DNA from: Tubulanus polymorphus
Lineage: Eukaryota; Nemertea; Palaeonemertea; Tubulaniformes; Tubulanidae
DNA length: 64,000 nucleotides
Assembly: GCF_964204645.1 (NCBI RefSeq)
Contig: NC_134030.1
Span: 12,943,947-13,007,946 of the forward strand
Direction: 5' to 3'
The translations under genes and the position numbers were made by a program. Of this stretch, positions 10,387-23,143 are shown one piece after another. Numbering within the stretch: the stretch's first letter is position 1; each line of letters opens with the position of its first letter. A model generated the notes under the pieces. The model was not told the origin of the DNA, made no database searches, and saw only the letters and a program-made list of their open reading frames with translations.

Positions 10387-10640
10387 TCACCACGTAACTT
10401 GTTTATGTTTTTGAGCGGTTCGAAAACCGTCGAGCAATTTCATGAGTTGGCTCCTGTGCGAGCGTCTGCCTCTAATTGTCCGATTCAGGGCTGGTCCAAC
10501 CGAGTTAACCCTGTCTAGCGATATGATGTGATCTGTAGTTATCCTGGTCACGGCACCAAATGTGGGCTGCACAGCCACTATAAACTACACTACATAGTCA
10601 AATATTACACAGATTCATCATCTTGACTACTGTACGGGTT
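10387..10640 (-). mobile_element. BEL/Pao-like LTR edge, primer site and gag start remnant
   Basis: On the minus strand an LTR-like end (...GCAGCCCACA, 10564-10573) is followed immediately by TTTGGTGCCGTGACC, the kind of primer-binding/leader sequence found directly after the 5' LTR of BEL/Pao elements. A 63-codon frame (10578-10387) then includes RTIRGRRSHRSQLMKLLDG, resembling the basic N terminus of BEL gag. Part of the LTR (10582-10640) recurs at 396-452. The far LTR end and the rest of the element were not found, so this is a truncated copy. Confidence 0.35.
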
Positions 10641-12848
10641 TAAAGACTAATCCTGCTGTTGCCAACAATTGTGTAACATGAAAATGACTTTTCCTTACTT
10701 ATTAAATACTAAGCATTGACATCGATACACCAGACTGTCGTTGTTGTTACGAATGAATCGTAAGAGGGCAGACCTCAAATAAATTCGCGCGTTTGTGGTC
10801 CGTATTATGATGCAACCTTCATCAGCGAGCAGGCGCGAAGCATCAAAAGGGGGGTTCTGGCGGTCCTCCCCCAGAAAACTTTACTGCCACTGGGTACCTG
10901 CGAAGACCTACCCTGGGCCTGTACTAAATATAAGAGAATGACGATTTCAACAGAGCACATTCGAGTAAGTTTAAGATAAACATTGTATAACATGAAGGTT
11001 AAAATTTATCGAACCCCGCATTACCTGTCGAATAATGTCAAAATGTAACTTTAAACGCTATAAATGCAGAAATACGACTTATTACGACGGTTATTTAACG
11101 GTATTTTACGAGTTAACAACAGGCTGTGTAAATAGATTATGTTCAAGGGTCAGTAAAAAGATTTTCGTAGGAACTAGTTCAAACTAGTTTTTAGTCTATT
11201 CTGACTACGTGGCACTGCGGATTGACTGAAAAAATCTTGGCATTGGTTTTCCTGCTGTGCTCGTGCATGTGTTTGTTCGCAGCTTGGCTTTGTCACTGGG
11301 TGCCTCTGAGGAATGTCCTATTGCCTGCAGTGTGCGGGCTAGAGGGCTGTGTGCCCTAAAATCCACTGTTTACGTGGACGAGTGTGCATCGAAGACTGTG
11401 CCTCCTGCATCCGCTATATGCGGGCTGGAGGGCTGTATACCTCTTGGGACTGTGCGTCGTTTCCTGCTATGTATGGTCTATAGGGCCATGAGCCCTGGAG
11501 TTGATTAATTTTCAAAATTTTTTTAGCCCCTAATAGCATCGGTCATTGCGTATTAAGAAATAAACCATTAAAGAAACGAAAAACAAGAAACGATTATGTT
11601 TTTTTAAGTTGAAAAGAGTTAAAATGAATAAATGTATGCATTTATAGCCGAGGAAACTCAGTTGCTAGTTGGTTTCCCATATTTTCCAGTGTATCGGTTA
11701 CCTTTACATTGCGTTGGTCCCGCATTGTGAGATTTATCGGTCAGGGATTTCTCCTATTATTCCGGTGTTCTGATCTGTTTCGGCGATTTGGTGCATTTTC
11801 GTTTCCGTGGAAATTAGCCGCGCTCACCGCATGATTAAGTTTGCTCCGTTTTGCAGTTTTATGCGAGCCTTTTTACCACTCGGAGTTTAGAATTGTCAGT
11901 GTTCTCTTTTATAGCTGGTCAGTTTCCCGTTATGTTTGCTTCAGTATTCCCATGGACTTACCCGTTGATCGGTTGTCTTTTAACATCTTCGAGGCGAAAA
12001 TACACGTATCTGAATTTTAGCAAGGGATTTGAGCGTCTGGGAATAAAGTTTTTTTATCGAGACTTGTTTACTGATGAGACTTACTATTGAGACTTGTTTA
12101 CTACTTGTTACGTATTGAGGGGTTGTTTTTCCTGCCCTCTGTTTAGGTTACCGCTGCCGGTGAAGCTTACGCGTCCTAATGAGACTTGTAGTATCTTTGC
12201 AGGAGGAGTTCAGTCCCACAGTGCTTGTACCTTTGAACCCAAATCTTGCCTTTTTACGTTTGCAGTTTTGATAAAATGTCCAACTCACATCACATTATGT
12301 TAGGGTTCGGGAAAGTTCGTGTTGCGGTGGTTTTTTGGTATTGTTCGCTTGGGAGGTACAACGCGGAGTGAGAATATACTCCTGTGGATAGGTTACAGGT
12401 AAATATCCCCGGTAAATTTCCTCTCGGTAAAAATCCTCCCTGGTAAAAATCATCCGGTAGATATCACTCTTATCAAAAATCCCCCAAAATAAGCGTAATT
12501 GATGGTGTACAAATGTTAATGAACTGACGAGAAGGTTATGTCTGAATTCTGATTGGCCATTTTCGTTCAAAATATCCACAGCGCAGCCAGCGTGCATTTA
12601 CGATTATTTTCGCACGAAAAAAATGCATGCAAATATCAAACATGTATTGGCTCAGAAGTCACAGCATACAATGAATCGCGAAGGCGTGCGATGGGCTTTT
12701 GAGATGCGCATACCTTAACGACCATCGTATCGTCGTATAATCGCATACGATCATAAGATGAATCGCAAAAGGTGTGCGGTGGGCTTAAGATGCTGCAGCA
12801 TCTAGAGCACCTCCTCTGGATCTTGTGGGCCCGGGAGTAAAACATTCA
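10641..12848. other. No recognised gene
   Basis: Several short frames exist but none carries a recognisable motif. At 11257-11510 a cysteine-containing frame includes two similar segments (GTGCGGGCTAGAGGGCTGTG near 11330 and TGCGGGCTGGAGGGCTGTAT near 11418), an internal ~95-bp duplication. Around 12420-12500 the phrase 'GGTAAAAATCxTCC' is repeated. At 12660-12790 two GATGAATCGC / CGCATACGATC segments recall the TGCGATT repeats at 35.4-36.2 kb. Confidence 0.4.
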
Positions 12849-13091
12849 TACAGGAGACTTTTCTATCTGATTGGCTTTTTAAAACCGTTATTTTGCGTTC
12901 AGATTTTCGCGAAGCGACTCATGTAAATTCTAACGAGGCCCTTTTTCAAAGTTCAGCTTCCTAGAAATTGGAGACTGGAAAGTAATGATTTGTATGAATA
13001 TTTGCTCAGTGCCATTTCCTCTGGAAACGATGTCATTCTTAATTGCTCCATTTGTATAGTAATAAGCTCAGTCTACGACTGGCATAAAAAT
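12849..13091 (+). repeat. Dispersed repeat R2, copy 1
   Basis: About 240 bp aligned with 14513-14796 and 50755-51052. Shared landmarks are TCTGATTGGCTTTT, GAGGCCC, GGAAAC.ATGTCATT and the 3' end ATTTGTATAGTAATA.GCTCAG followed by CTACG.CTGGC. This is the most diverged of the three copies. There is no coding capacity. Confidence 0.8.
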
Positions 13092-13925
13092 GGTAATACA
13101 GCGTGTACTTCCTTTTGTGTACAAATTAGTTTATTTACCAAATTTTTGTACATAATAAGATGAATAACTCAGTTTTACATTGAACCAAGAACATGAAGCT
13201 CGAACCGTGCACTAAATGAAAGTAATAGTACAGGGGGTATATGATTTAAACAACAACATAGGATGAAATGAGTAATGGTTTGCGTTAGCACTTTTGGCCG
13301 GGTGCTGCGTTTGATGAATTCGAACATTGAAATCTAAATTGAATTCTACATATTTAAATTTAGATTTTGGTTTTGTCTTAGCGATAATAATTCATTAATA
13401 ATGAATTAGGGGTGAAAGCGATTAGTTGTACTGATGTAGATCAGAACAGCTGTGAGGATGGCAGTATTAAGAGTCAATGGTAGATCACCACGGGGCCTTG
13501 TAGAAGTTCAATACTGATTGAATTTATTGGAATTTTGTCAGATATTGAGCTAAGCATGGGGTTATGTTGGACTAGAAAACGAGGACAGTGTAATAGATAG
13601 TGTCCAGCAGATTCAACAAAACCAAAGTAACAATTTCATTTATCTTTGCACCGAGTATATTTTTGGAGGTAAAAAACAGACAAAAAGCCTTATTTTAATG
13701 GAATTTAATGGTTTATTGAGGTTTAATTGAGGTTTAACCCCCAATTTGAATTTCACTTAACTGGGCTTAAAACAATTAAAATCGGTATTAATGAGTTCAG
13801 AAATGTGATAAACTTACATTTCATTTCATTACATATAATGAATATATCAAGAACTATCATGCAAGTGGTCAATGGATAAACTTACTAGTGATGAACTTAA
13901 ACTTAATGATAATTGGTCTAATAAG
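13092..13925. other. Non-coding
   Basis: No gene or element boundary recognised. Confidence 0.45.
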
Positions 13926-14515
13926 GAATTGGTCTAATAATCTCAAAAAGTGACATGCCAAAACACCGGAAAACTTCAATGCGTTTGAGGGGCACTATGG
14001 CCAGCCTGTCAGCTTTTCATAAAATGGCAAATGATGATGCATTCTGTGGGTTAAATTTGTCAAAATACACTCCCAGCTCAGAGTCAATATCTACTTGGTC
14101 AATTGGTCTTATTGATTTTAATGCTGAATGGAATTGAATTTTCTGAAATTTGCTCAATAAAACAAAATTGAATTGGAATTGATGTTTTTATTTGTTCAAT
14201 AAAGTAAAATTGAATTGGATTTGATTTTTTTTTTGGAAGAATAAAATTTGATTGAATTTGTAGTTTGAGCACATGGCTAATTGGCATATCAAGGTCATCT
14301 ATCCGATTTGAGAAAAAGCAATTTTTCCCGGAATTTGCACAGTGGTCAATGATATTTTCTGTAGTGCTAATAAAAATAATCCTCCCAAAAACCAAATCAA
14401 CTAATAGCTTTCACAGAAATCGATCTTGAAATACAATTTTAGATCTTAAAATAAAACCCGGAAGTAAAACGGTAGACGATACCGCGGGTTCAAGTGAACA
14501 CCTGCTGATTTCTGC
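13926..14515 (+). repeat. Dispersed repeat R1, copy 1
   Basis: 13926-13963 matches positions 1-38. 13985-14095 matches 48828-48935 (landmark GGCACTATGGCCAGCCTGTC). 14239-14515 matches 49768-50037 (landmarks AAATCGATCTTGAAATAC and AGTAGACGATACCGCGG). Order and orientation are conserved and R2 follows directly at 14513, so R1 and R2 may form one ~870-bp element. The middle (14110-14240) holds a short tandem of AAAATTGAATTGGATT-type text. Confidence 0.75.
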
Positions 14516-14796
14516 GGCTAAGCCAATCATAGAGGAGTCTTTGCTTTCTGATTGGCTTTTCAAAACCAATATTTTTGCGATCAGATATTCGCGAAAAAGC
14601 TCATATAACTTTTAATGAGGCCCTCTTTCAAAATTCAGCTACGTAGAGCTTGGAGAATGGATAATGCTTTAATGAATGATCTGTATGAATATATGCCCAG
14701 TTGCACATTCAAAGAGCCTTTGCTCTGGAAACCATGTCATTTAAATTCGCTCGATTTGTATAGTAATAGGCTCAGCCTACGGCTGGCTTAATAAAA
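14513..14796 (+). repeat. Dispersed repeat R2, copy 2
   Basis: Closest to the 50755-51052 copy: both end TTTGTATAGTAATAGGCTC then AGCCTACGGCTGGC. It directly abuts R1. Confidence 0.85.
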
Positions 14797-16391
14797 TGAC
14801 AGTCGGTTTTCCATTTATTCTTCCTTGGCCTTTGTTTCCGTGGCCATCTTTCCTTGGCCATTATTTCCGTTCACCGTTTTCCGTGGCCTGGAAAAGTTTT
14901 GTATCGTGTAAACTGTTAAATTTTTGGCCGACTAGTCAGCCTACCCCTCACGAGACCAGCATAGCCAACGTACCAATCAGTAACTTGGAAGCAATAAATC
15001 CTCACTAAATTGTTTTGGTCTGAATTTGGTCAGACCAAGATCCACTAATATGGTGGACCATTCAGTGCAGCAAAATACCTAAATATTCACAGCAAATTTT
15101 ACCATTGAAATATTCACAGTTTTCTAAAACATCTTCAGATACAATAAGATGGAATTTCTTTTAGCCATTTGCCAAGCTATCATCTTAAAAACAATATGGA
15201 TGACAGTAATGTAAGTTCTCGTTATATAACTAATTTAGATACCGATCATGACTTATATTTTGAATTAATCCTTTTCAGTCGAGGACTAGAAAAGCAAAGG
15301 TTTTGATTGGTCATTTTGTATAATTTGGAAAAATACTTTTTTCCAGAAAATATCCATTACTGCGATAAGCTCAAACCCGGATAATAAGGTCTTCATCAAC
15401 AGCAAATACAAGCTGCAAATAAAAGGCAGTGCCTGATATAAGTTTCAATTGATAATACCCTTTATTTATGCATTGGCATTTCTGTCTCCAAATAGAAATA
15501 TCTTCAAACAGGTTTTAAATGATTAAACATTTGTTCTTACATAAGGCCAAAATAAAAAGATACCTTGTTTCGCATCACTGCCTGCATTCAAATTTTCACA
15601 TCAATAATTGTAAATATTAAAGAAATCACCCACCTGCATTGGGATTGTTAAATGCCAAATTTTAGATCCAATTAGATCCAAGCCCCCACTAGCCTACAAA
15701 AGTTTGTTGTGATTGATACGATATAGTCACACACGGTTGTGAAAAGGCGTAAAGACCCCACGGATACAACATCAAAGAGAACCGGGTTCGCTAGAGCTCA
15801 CATTCGACCCGTTGCAAGAAGTATCAAATGACATGAGAATTTCGACATTTTGGTTTTTAGCAGTTTCTTTCAACGAAAATGACCGCTATCAACCGTCTTC
15901 ATAGAAATTTTTGTACAGGTGATTCCTAATAGTACACGTGATCAACCACGTCAAACCGTAAAACGACATTGTCGGCCGTTCCCGGAAAACTCGGAATACC
16001 GGAAGTTTGAGTCGGCATTACTTACGGGAAAACCCAGGCTAATTTCGTTCGTTTGGTTGGTTGTGAAGAATTCGTTTAACATGCTTATGGTTATTATCTG
16101 ATGCTTCTTCATCGATAACCATCACTGCTGTTGCTGAATCGATGATGTTACCGAGTTTGAAAAATTGTGAGTTTTGTCTTTGAATTAAATCGTAGTTTTC
16201 ACTGTCATTGGTAGAATCAACTCGGCGTTCAGGAATCGTGATCCGTAGAATCAACTATCATGGTTCAGACATTGTGATTCGAACTACCATACTGACTCGG
16301 AATAATGCTGATGAATCTGAACTATCGGTGTTTTTCTATCGTAAGCGTTAGGATCTGCATTCGCGTACATTGACTTGAAATCTTATCGGTA
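14797..16391. other. Non-coding
   Basis: No gene recognised. Around 14805-14885 a TTTCCxTGGCC motif is iterated four times. Confidence 0.45.
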
Positions 16392-17504
16392 AACTAGGGG
16401 TGCAGGGACACCGGGCCCACTTGGGAAGTGGTTTCAAATGCTCAACAATCTAACAATATCAATATTCAATACCCCATCCAATGACCTTGAAACTCACCAC
16501 AATCATAGAACATGGCATGAGCTACAACTATGCAAATGATCATGGTAACGAAATATGCCTAGGTACCAATATAATAAGGAAATACTAAGTTAATCTATTA
16601 TTCAACGCCCCTGGTGACCATATGGAATAACTAATGACCTTGAAACTCACCACAATCATAGACCATATCATGAAGTAAAACTTTCCAATCGATTGTTTTA
16701 ACAAAATATGCATAGGTACGAATATATACCATAAGAACACAAAGTTATTGTATTGTTCAACGCCCCCTGGTGGTCATATATAAAAAACAATGACTTTGAA
16801 AATCACCACAATCATAAACCATGTCATGAGCTACAACTTTGCAATTGATTGTGGTAACAAAATATGCATAGGTGCGAATAAAATATAGAAATACTAAGTT
16901 ATTGTATTGTTCAACACCCCCTGGTGGCCATATACAAAAACCAATGACTTTGAAACTCAATACAATCATAGAACACATTATGAGCGACAACTTTCAAATT
17001 GATTGTGGAAACAAAATTAGCTTAAGGTATCAATATAATGTGGAAAAACGTTTATCCACCTACGAATGAGTACTGATGACAACAAGATGGCCACCAATTG
17101 GGTCATGATTGGCTGATAAAAAATACCTGTCTCAGGTATAAAAGATCCCTTTCCAAAACCCATCACAAATTGCAATGGAAAATGGCAAACAATTAGGAAG
17201 CTACAGGACTCAGAATTCAGGCCAAAATTGAAATTTTTGGGCTCAAAAAGGGTCACAGGACAGCCATCTTGAGTCTGATCAACCCAATTCGTGCTGATGG
17301 GCCCTTGGGGGATACAAATATTTACAAAAGACCAAGATAATTGATCAAAGCGTCTTCAAACTTTCCATCGAAATCTTCAAAAATGTGTAAAAAGTGCTGA
17401 TTTTGGCAAACAACAATGGCCGCCAGTCGGCCATCTTGAATCTGACCGGGCCAGTTTTCGGGCTAAAGATGTGTCTAGGACTTAAGTCCCAAGTGGGCTA
17501 AAAA
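16392..17504 (+). mobile_element. Helitron-like family A element, copy 3
   Basis: The 5' end AACTAGGGGTGCAGGGACACC and subterminal GCCCACTTGGGA are intact. Three core units follow (~16500, ~16630, ~16800 onward), then the unique 3' arm. The end is internally deleted: GATGTGTCTAGG joins straight to ACTTAAGTCCCAAGTGGGCT, so the GGACG microsatellite and the left half of the hairpin are missing. Confidence 0.8.
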
Positions 17505-19349
17505 GGGAAAAAAGTGCAACTGGCATTCTTACGGATTTATTGCTTGTCATTTTTTGATTTTCGGGATGTATTAGGACTTTTTTTAAACGCAAGGAAAGAA
17601 CTCCACTTCTACTAATTGTTTTGCAGCTAAAGCTTTTAGATTCAACAGTACTACCCATCCTGCTATGTATTTCTAAATAGCTCTCGTTATACCGCCTCTC
17701 ACTTTCCGCCATAACACCAACGAAATCCTAGAACAGTCCTATTCAAACTCTTAGAAAAAACATTCGTTATACCACCGACGATCTTTCATCAATGATGTTT
17801 CCAGTCTTTCGTTTAAGAATCGATACATGTGGTCAGCAGGATTACACATTCTATTATCTAAATGAAATGAGCAAAGACATCTACCTCTTCCTAAATTAAG
17901 ATCAACTAATGTCAAATGTCATGTCTTGTATAATATGTCAACTCTCATGATCGCCATTTCGTTATACCACCACATTCGTTATACCGCCAAAATTATTACA
18001 GCCCCGGGATGGCGTTATAACGAGCTTTGACTGTGAAATAAAAATAAAAACCTCCCCTCCTCAGCTGATTCAACTGTCTTGCCGTGCTGAGAAAACAAGG
18101 CATCTTATCATTTTTGGCCTAACATTGCTGAATCTGAAATATGAATTCATTACCGAGTGTTTATGAATAGAAAAATTCAATAAGAATTGATTTGAGCTTC
18201 ATTATCTGAGGGAACATCCATGTGGCTACTTAATATGTACAAAATTAGCGCAACAATAAATCCTTTCTGGTGATATTGCATTGAAACATGATTAGAGATA
18301 CCATATATTGTGTTTTGGTATAACACACCATCCGTTTACTAAGAGACGAAGGTCCCAACCGGCATATGGCCATTGTTAATCAAAGAGATAACAGCCAAAG
18401 TCTTTTACGAGTCATAAATATGACTTGCAACCTTCAATTCCATTTTGCTAATTTAGCAAATGCAAACCATGTGAGGGGGTTCGTTCGCACTACCGAAACC
18501 CTCCTCCCCCCCCCCCCCCCCTAGGGACGCCCATGAATATACAGGACTACCAATAGTGACTGAAAAGGGTTAAAACATGGCTGAACAGATGCCAAAAATT
18601 ATTCGAAAAATCAAAATACTAATTCTACGATTTCTAGTATGTACATATCACAAGTATTTTTTGATAGCAAGTAATACTAACATGAATACTGGAGGGCAAC
18701 CATACGATTTTGCTGTATCGACATTATCAGGAACACGACTGCTGGTTATAGTTACTGAAGAATATTTTCCCATATTCATAAGAACTAATCATTATAGCAC
18801 ACGCAGGAACAACTTTAACAATCCTTGGGACGGTTCCTGAAAATGATCAAGATAAAGAATTCAAGAACAAGCTATCAAAACTGTATCCCAATAGAATATT
18901 TGATCCTGCAATCATCCCTATGTGACAGCCATGATTCCCCGCAGTGATGGCCTCATTCCTGACCTCAGAGGACTGTTATTACTCGTATTTTAAGCATATT
19001 GTAATAGTCTCAATAATGATAATCCTTGAAATCATCATTCTATGATCCTGCACATTCGCGGCAATTAGAAGTTGATAACAAAAAATTCATTCAACAAAAA
19101 AACGTTTATTTTCCAAAAAAATTCTAAAAAGATTTTTTTCTCGACCCACTAGATACTTGTTTTTTTTCTTGAATAGTTTTTTAAAAGATCCTAGTTAGTC
19201 CACAAATCAGCTGTAAGCTGAATTTCAGGTGAATCATTGCACCAAATTCAGCAAATATATTGAGAATTCTATGATGACAAATTTTCACTCGCTGTTTCTT
19301 AAAAGCTGGAATTGTTTGCTCAGATTCTCCACTTTAACAAAGGCGTTCA
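17505..19349. other. Mostly non-coding; possible gene relic near 18.7 kb; poly-C tract
   Basis: A C homopolymer lies at about 18505-18521. From 18660 to 18925 two overlapping plus-strand frames (one with [21 protein letters not shown], the next, shifted, with [20 protein letters not shown] and SKLYPNRIFDP) read like one protein broken by a frameshift. I do not recognise the family. The remainder shows nothing. Confidence 0.35.
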
Positions 19350-20125
19350 AGCAATTATATAACCCATCAGCTAATTACCAATGTCAATAGTCACAAATCC
19401 AAGGAAAATCTAAGCTTTTCCTGACTTTGACTTTTGACCTACAGAACCCAAAATCTTATCAGACTCAGTCTGCTTAGAACAACCCATCTACAAATTCACA
19501 TTTCCCTTGCAATTTCAAACTTTCTATGAATCATAGCCAGGTAAATCAAAAATAGACAATGGCTTTCTGTGGCCTTGAACTTGAACTTACAGGATTAAAA
19601 AATTCATCAGTAACCCATACCTAACTTATTCACCCAATTGCAATTTAGTTATAGGCTGGAAATGAAAAATACAAAATATCCTCCAGCAATATTGACCATT
19701 GGACCTGAAATCTTATCTGTAATCCATTGTTTGTAGGATGAACAACCCCTCAACAGTTAATTGATGAGTTAGAGCTGGAAATGAAAATTCCAAATTAGTG
19801 CCTTTGACCTTTGAGCTACAGGATACTGACATCGAATCAGCTATTCACTGTCTCAAGGACAACCCATCCATCAAATTTCACTATGTTAGGCCTTAAACCC
19901 TCAATGAATTAGAGCACAGTGACAAAACGGCTTCCAGTGACCTTGACCTCCGACCTACAGGACCCAAAATATAAGGACTTACTAACCTCATCTAGAACAA
20001 CACAATTAACAAATTTTAGGAAAATCTGTAAAACGGTTTAGTTCCTAGGGCACAGGACCCCCTATGCATGGATGGACAGACGATAAAAAGAACACGGTAT
20101 GCATTGTGAGGGCATAAAAACTTGT
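19350..20125 (+). repeat. Degenerate tandem-core repeat (family D)
   Basis: Units of about 120-135 bp recur with the markers TTTGACCTACAGGA, AACCCATC and CAAATTTCA. The AACCCATC position occurs near 19482, 19615, 19745, 19866 and 19998 with variation. The array ends with GGATGGACAGACGATAAAAAG and GGCATAAAAAC. This is the plan of family A (tandem core, GACA/GACG tract, A-rich end) but with unrelated sequence. Confidence 0.6.
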
Positions 20126-21848
20126 TGGGAATTGAATTGCACAATTAACTAGAAATATCTCCATGGAGCAAACTAATCTCCCCAAAAAATTTTGTAGTTT
20201 GAGAAGTTGAAAGTTTGCACTCACAAACAGTAGTCTGATGTGTCAGCATTATAGAAATATTGATTGAATATTGATTGATTACCTGCAAATAATCCAGTAA
20301 TTCCCTGTTGCCGATAAATGGTTTTCATCAGACTGACCGTTGACTTTGATATACGTTCTGTAAATGTACAAAGTTTCAGTAACTTCATTAATTCTACTTT
20401 ATCTTAGTACATCTGATCAGCATTTTTAACAAGGTATTTCTTCTCTAGATGCTCCTTGTTACTGTAGAGAAAGGATGAAAGCATAATTTCTGCCTTGTGG
20501 ATTCATACAACACACAGTAGCTCTTCTATCAGATTGACTCATCTGAATAGACGGTGGACAGAGCAATTTCCTTTGTTCGTCAATTGATTGTATTTTTATT
20601 CTATTGTTGTGACATGTAGTTATAAGTTCGACGTTCCATCCTATGGCCCAATATTGAATATGGGGAATGAGTTAGACAACATTTTTTTCCTGCTGCAGGA
20701 TATACACCCTTAGATAAAACCAAAAAATATTCTGAGCCCATGCATATATATATGGAGTGGAAATTTTGGAAAACACAAGATGAATGTGGGAGTGCAACTT
20801 TAATGAGCTACAAGTTGTCACTATTGTCAACCAAACATGGATGCTGCTATTCCTTAAGTAATTGAAAATGGATTTACAGAATCCTTCTGCCAGTTTGTAG
20901 TTGGGTCACTTATGCACCTCAAGAAGGATGAAGCTTAAATTGAGTGTGATCATATGCTAGGTGATCAAGTAGTAGCAGGGTTAAAGGAATTGTGACAGGT
21001 TTTTATCTGACTGAATTCTCATATAATTTTTACTTCACATAAGCAGGACAACCTTTTTCAATGGCCTGCTAATTCTATTACTGCGAAGCAATGAACCAAG
21101 TTTGTTCAAACCAGGCGTCAAAACTGGAAACTGGCTACGGGCAAAACTTAAAGCCTTTTGCGTGCAAGACATTTCAAGGATGAAAACTTCAGCAACTCAA
21201 TGAAGTATAGATCTGGATTTGCGAAATGGTAAATCTTATGATTTTTTTAGCAAAATATAACTGAATCAAATATAAGGCTTTGCTATCAATGATACTTAGG
21301 GTCCAAACTTCAATAACTAATCACTTAATGTTCGAAATAGTAGGCCTATTTGAATTACGACGGCCGCTTGCGCGCTCTCGTTCTCTCCAGCAGGGTTGTA
21401 TTAGGTGCTGTGTGTGTTAATGTTATACACACGATACACCGTTGGCGTTGTGCTGTGTATTGAATATGGTGTGTACAGGCAGCATGGGGATCTGTTAATG
21501 ATAGTATAAGTAGACAATGTTTTTTACAAGGAACACAGACAGATGTCAGCTGCGACATGAAAAATAATATTCTCTTAATTCAATAGCAATACAGTACAGA
21601 CGTTTGCTTTGTTAATCTTAAATTTTACTACTGCATCTTTTAAGTTATTGACATAATTCATCATTTCTGTGCCTCTGAGTAGTTCTAAATTTCTAGGAAG
21701 CTCAACCATTGATAAGTGGAATTTTTCTTTGGGTAGTTTCTTTGCCTGGTGTAGGCCCTACTAGCAGACCTAGACACACCTAAGACATCCACAATCCAGA
21801 AGAATCTACTGCTGGACCATCTGACTTTTTTGCTCCCCTTAAAAAGAG
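20126..21848. other. Non-coding
   Basis: No gene or element recognised. Confidence 0.45.
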
Positions 21849-23143
21849 ATGCAGACTGCATTTGAAAAAAGAAGGACTCAGGAAATAATGAAAAGCCAAC
21901 CCTCTTGTGATAGTGACATGCCTACCGCAGAATTCCAACCTGATGTAGATGAAGATGAAGAATTAATGTTATACCCTGATGAAAACGTTACACTGTCATG
22001 TCAAACTGAAAACAATCTGAAGTCAGACGGTATGTCTAGCAATGTCAAAAATTCATAAAGTCTTGGGTGGTGGATGTCTTTGAAGTACATTGTTTTATCT
22101 TCAGGAAGGGTTCATGCAGGTTATATGATTGGCTATATTCTTGTGTCATCTGAGTTGTGATAAGAGTTGATGATTGTGTTGTGACCTAAACAAATTGATT
22201 AATTTTTAGAAATAATATTTGCAATAATTTTTCCCCGGCAATGCTCTCAAGGGCAGACCCTCTTCAAAATTCGATTGTTCTTCAGATGTATGGAAATTTT
22301 TTGCGTTAATTTTAAAAATGAAAAATCATCCAATGGTCTCTGACAAAACCCATGCATTGCCAAGTGCCCATTCCCCAATTTTCAGGTAAACCCCTTCCAA
22401 GAATCCTAGATTCACCCTTGGCGTTTTTATAAGTAAGTATTGAAGAATATGAACTATATTTGATTTCTTCTGAAATTTTGCTTTAGGACTGCAAACACTG
22501 AAGTGGGTGCCTTTGTGTAAACGCCAACACTCGACAAAACCTAGTCGAGTTGTTCAACTTCTGCGGAAGAGAAGGTGCAAAAGGTCTGTTGGGGTCCAGT
22601 GTCGACGAAGATGTAGTTGCAAACAGGGGAAAAAAAGACCCAGAACACAGTTTGTCCGAATCTTATGACTCAGAATCAGAATTGTCCAGTGATAACAACG
22701 CTAGCTACAATGCTAGTCCTCGCCAAACAGCTCTGCCTAGATGCATAAGTGCAGTATTTGAAGAAATGATGTAAGCATAATTATATAAAAGTCTTCTATT
22801 TGATATTGAATCATGATCAAAACATTGTTTTTAAGAGTTACTCTAATTTACCTGCAATACATAAAGTATTCTTACAAATACAATGAGACACTGTATTTGT
22901 GTTTTTACTTTCAGTGATGACAGTGATTGCTCTTTTCAGACCAAAGCAAATTCATAGTTTTCCAGTCAATGCTCATGACCCTTTTCACTTACTGTGTATT
23001 GTGCAGAGGGATAAGATAAGAATATATAAGAATAAGATATTCGGGAACGTAATCGGTTCTCTTCTCATTGTAAAGACAGAGTGTACTCGGTGTTCACACA
23101 CGTATGAATGGAGAAATCAACCAACTATAAGAGGGATACCCAT
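21849..23143 (+). pseudogene. Multi-exon transposase-like gene remnant
   Basis: Three pieces look like exons of one gene. An acidic N-terminal piece (21849-22032) is followed by a good donor (GACG|GTATGT). A second piece begins after TTTTGCTTTAG near 22488, with a serine/acid-rich end (ESELSSDNNASYN, then CISAVFEEMM) to 22772. A third begins after TTTTACTTTCAG near 22914 and reads DDSDCS, then further on CTRCSHTYEWRNQP, a zinc-ribbon plus W-x-x-QP signature that I associate with some THAP/Kolobok-like eukaryotic transposases. Frames shift within the pieces. The gene is cut at ~23143, where BEL/Pao sequence begins. Function is inferred only from that signature. Confidence 0.35.

Noticed and set aside
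11257-11510. Cysteine-containing frame as a secreted peptide gene
   Set aside because: No credible signal peptide or family; the cysteine pattern comes from a short internal DNA duplication.
16757-17256. Short frames in the family A copy
   Set aside because: Similar frames recur in other family A copies only because the repeat is duplicated; they contain no start context, domains or codon bias.
18567-18573. Another piggyBac end (AAGGGTTAA)
   Set aside because: No opposing TTAACCC end with matching sequence was found at a reasonable distance.
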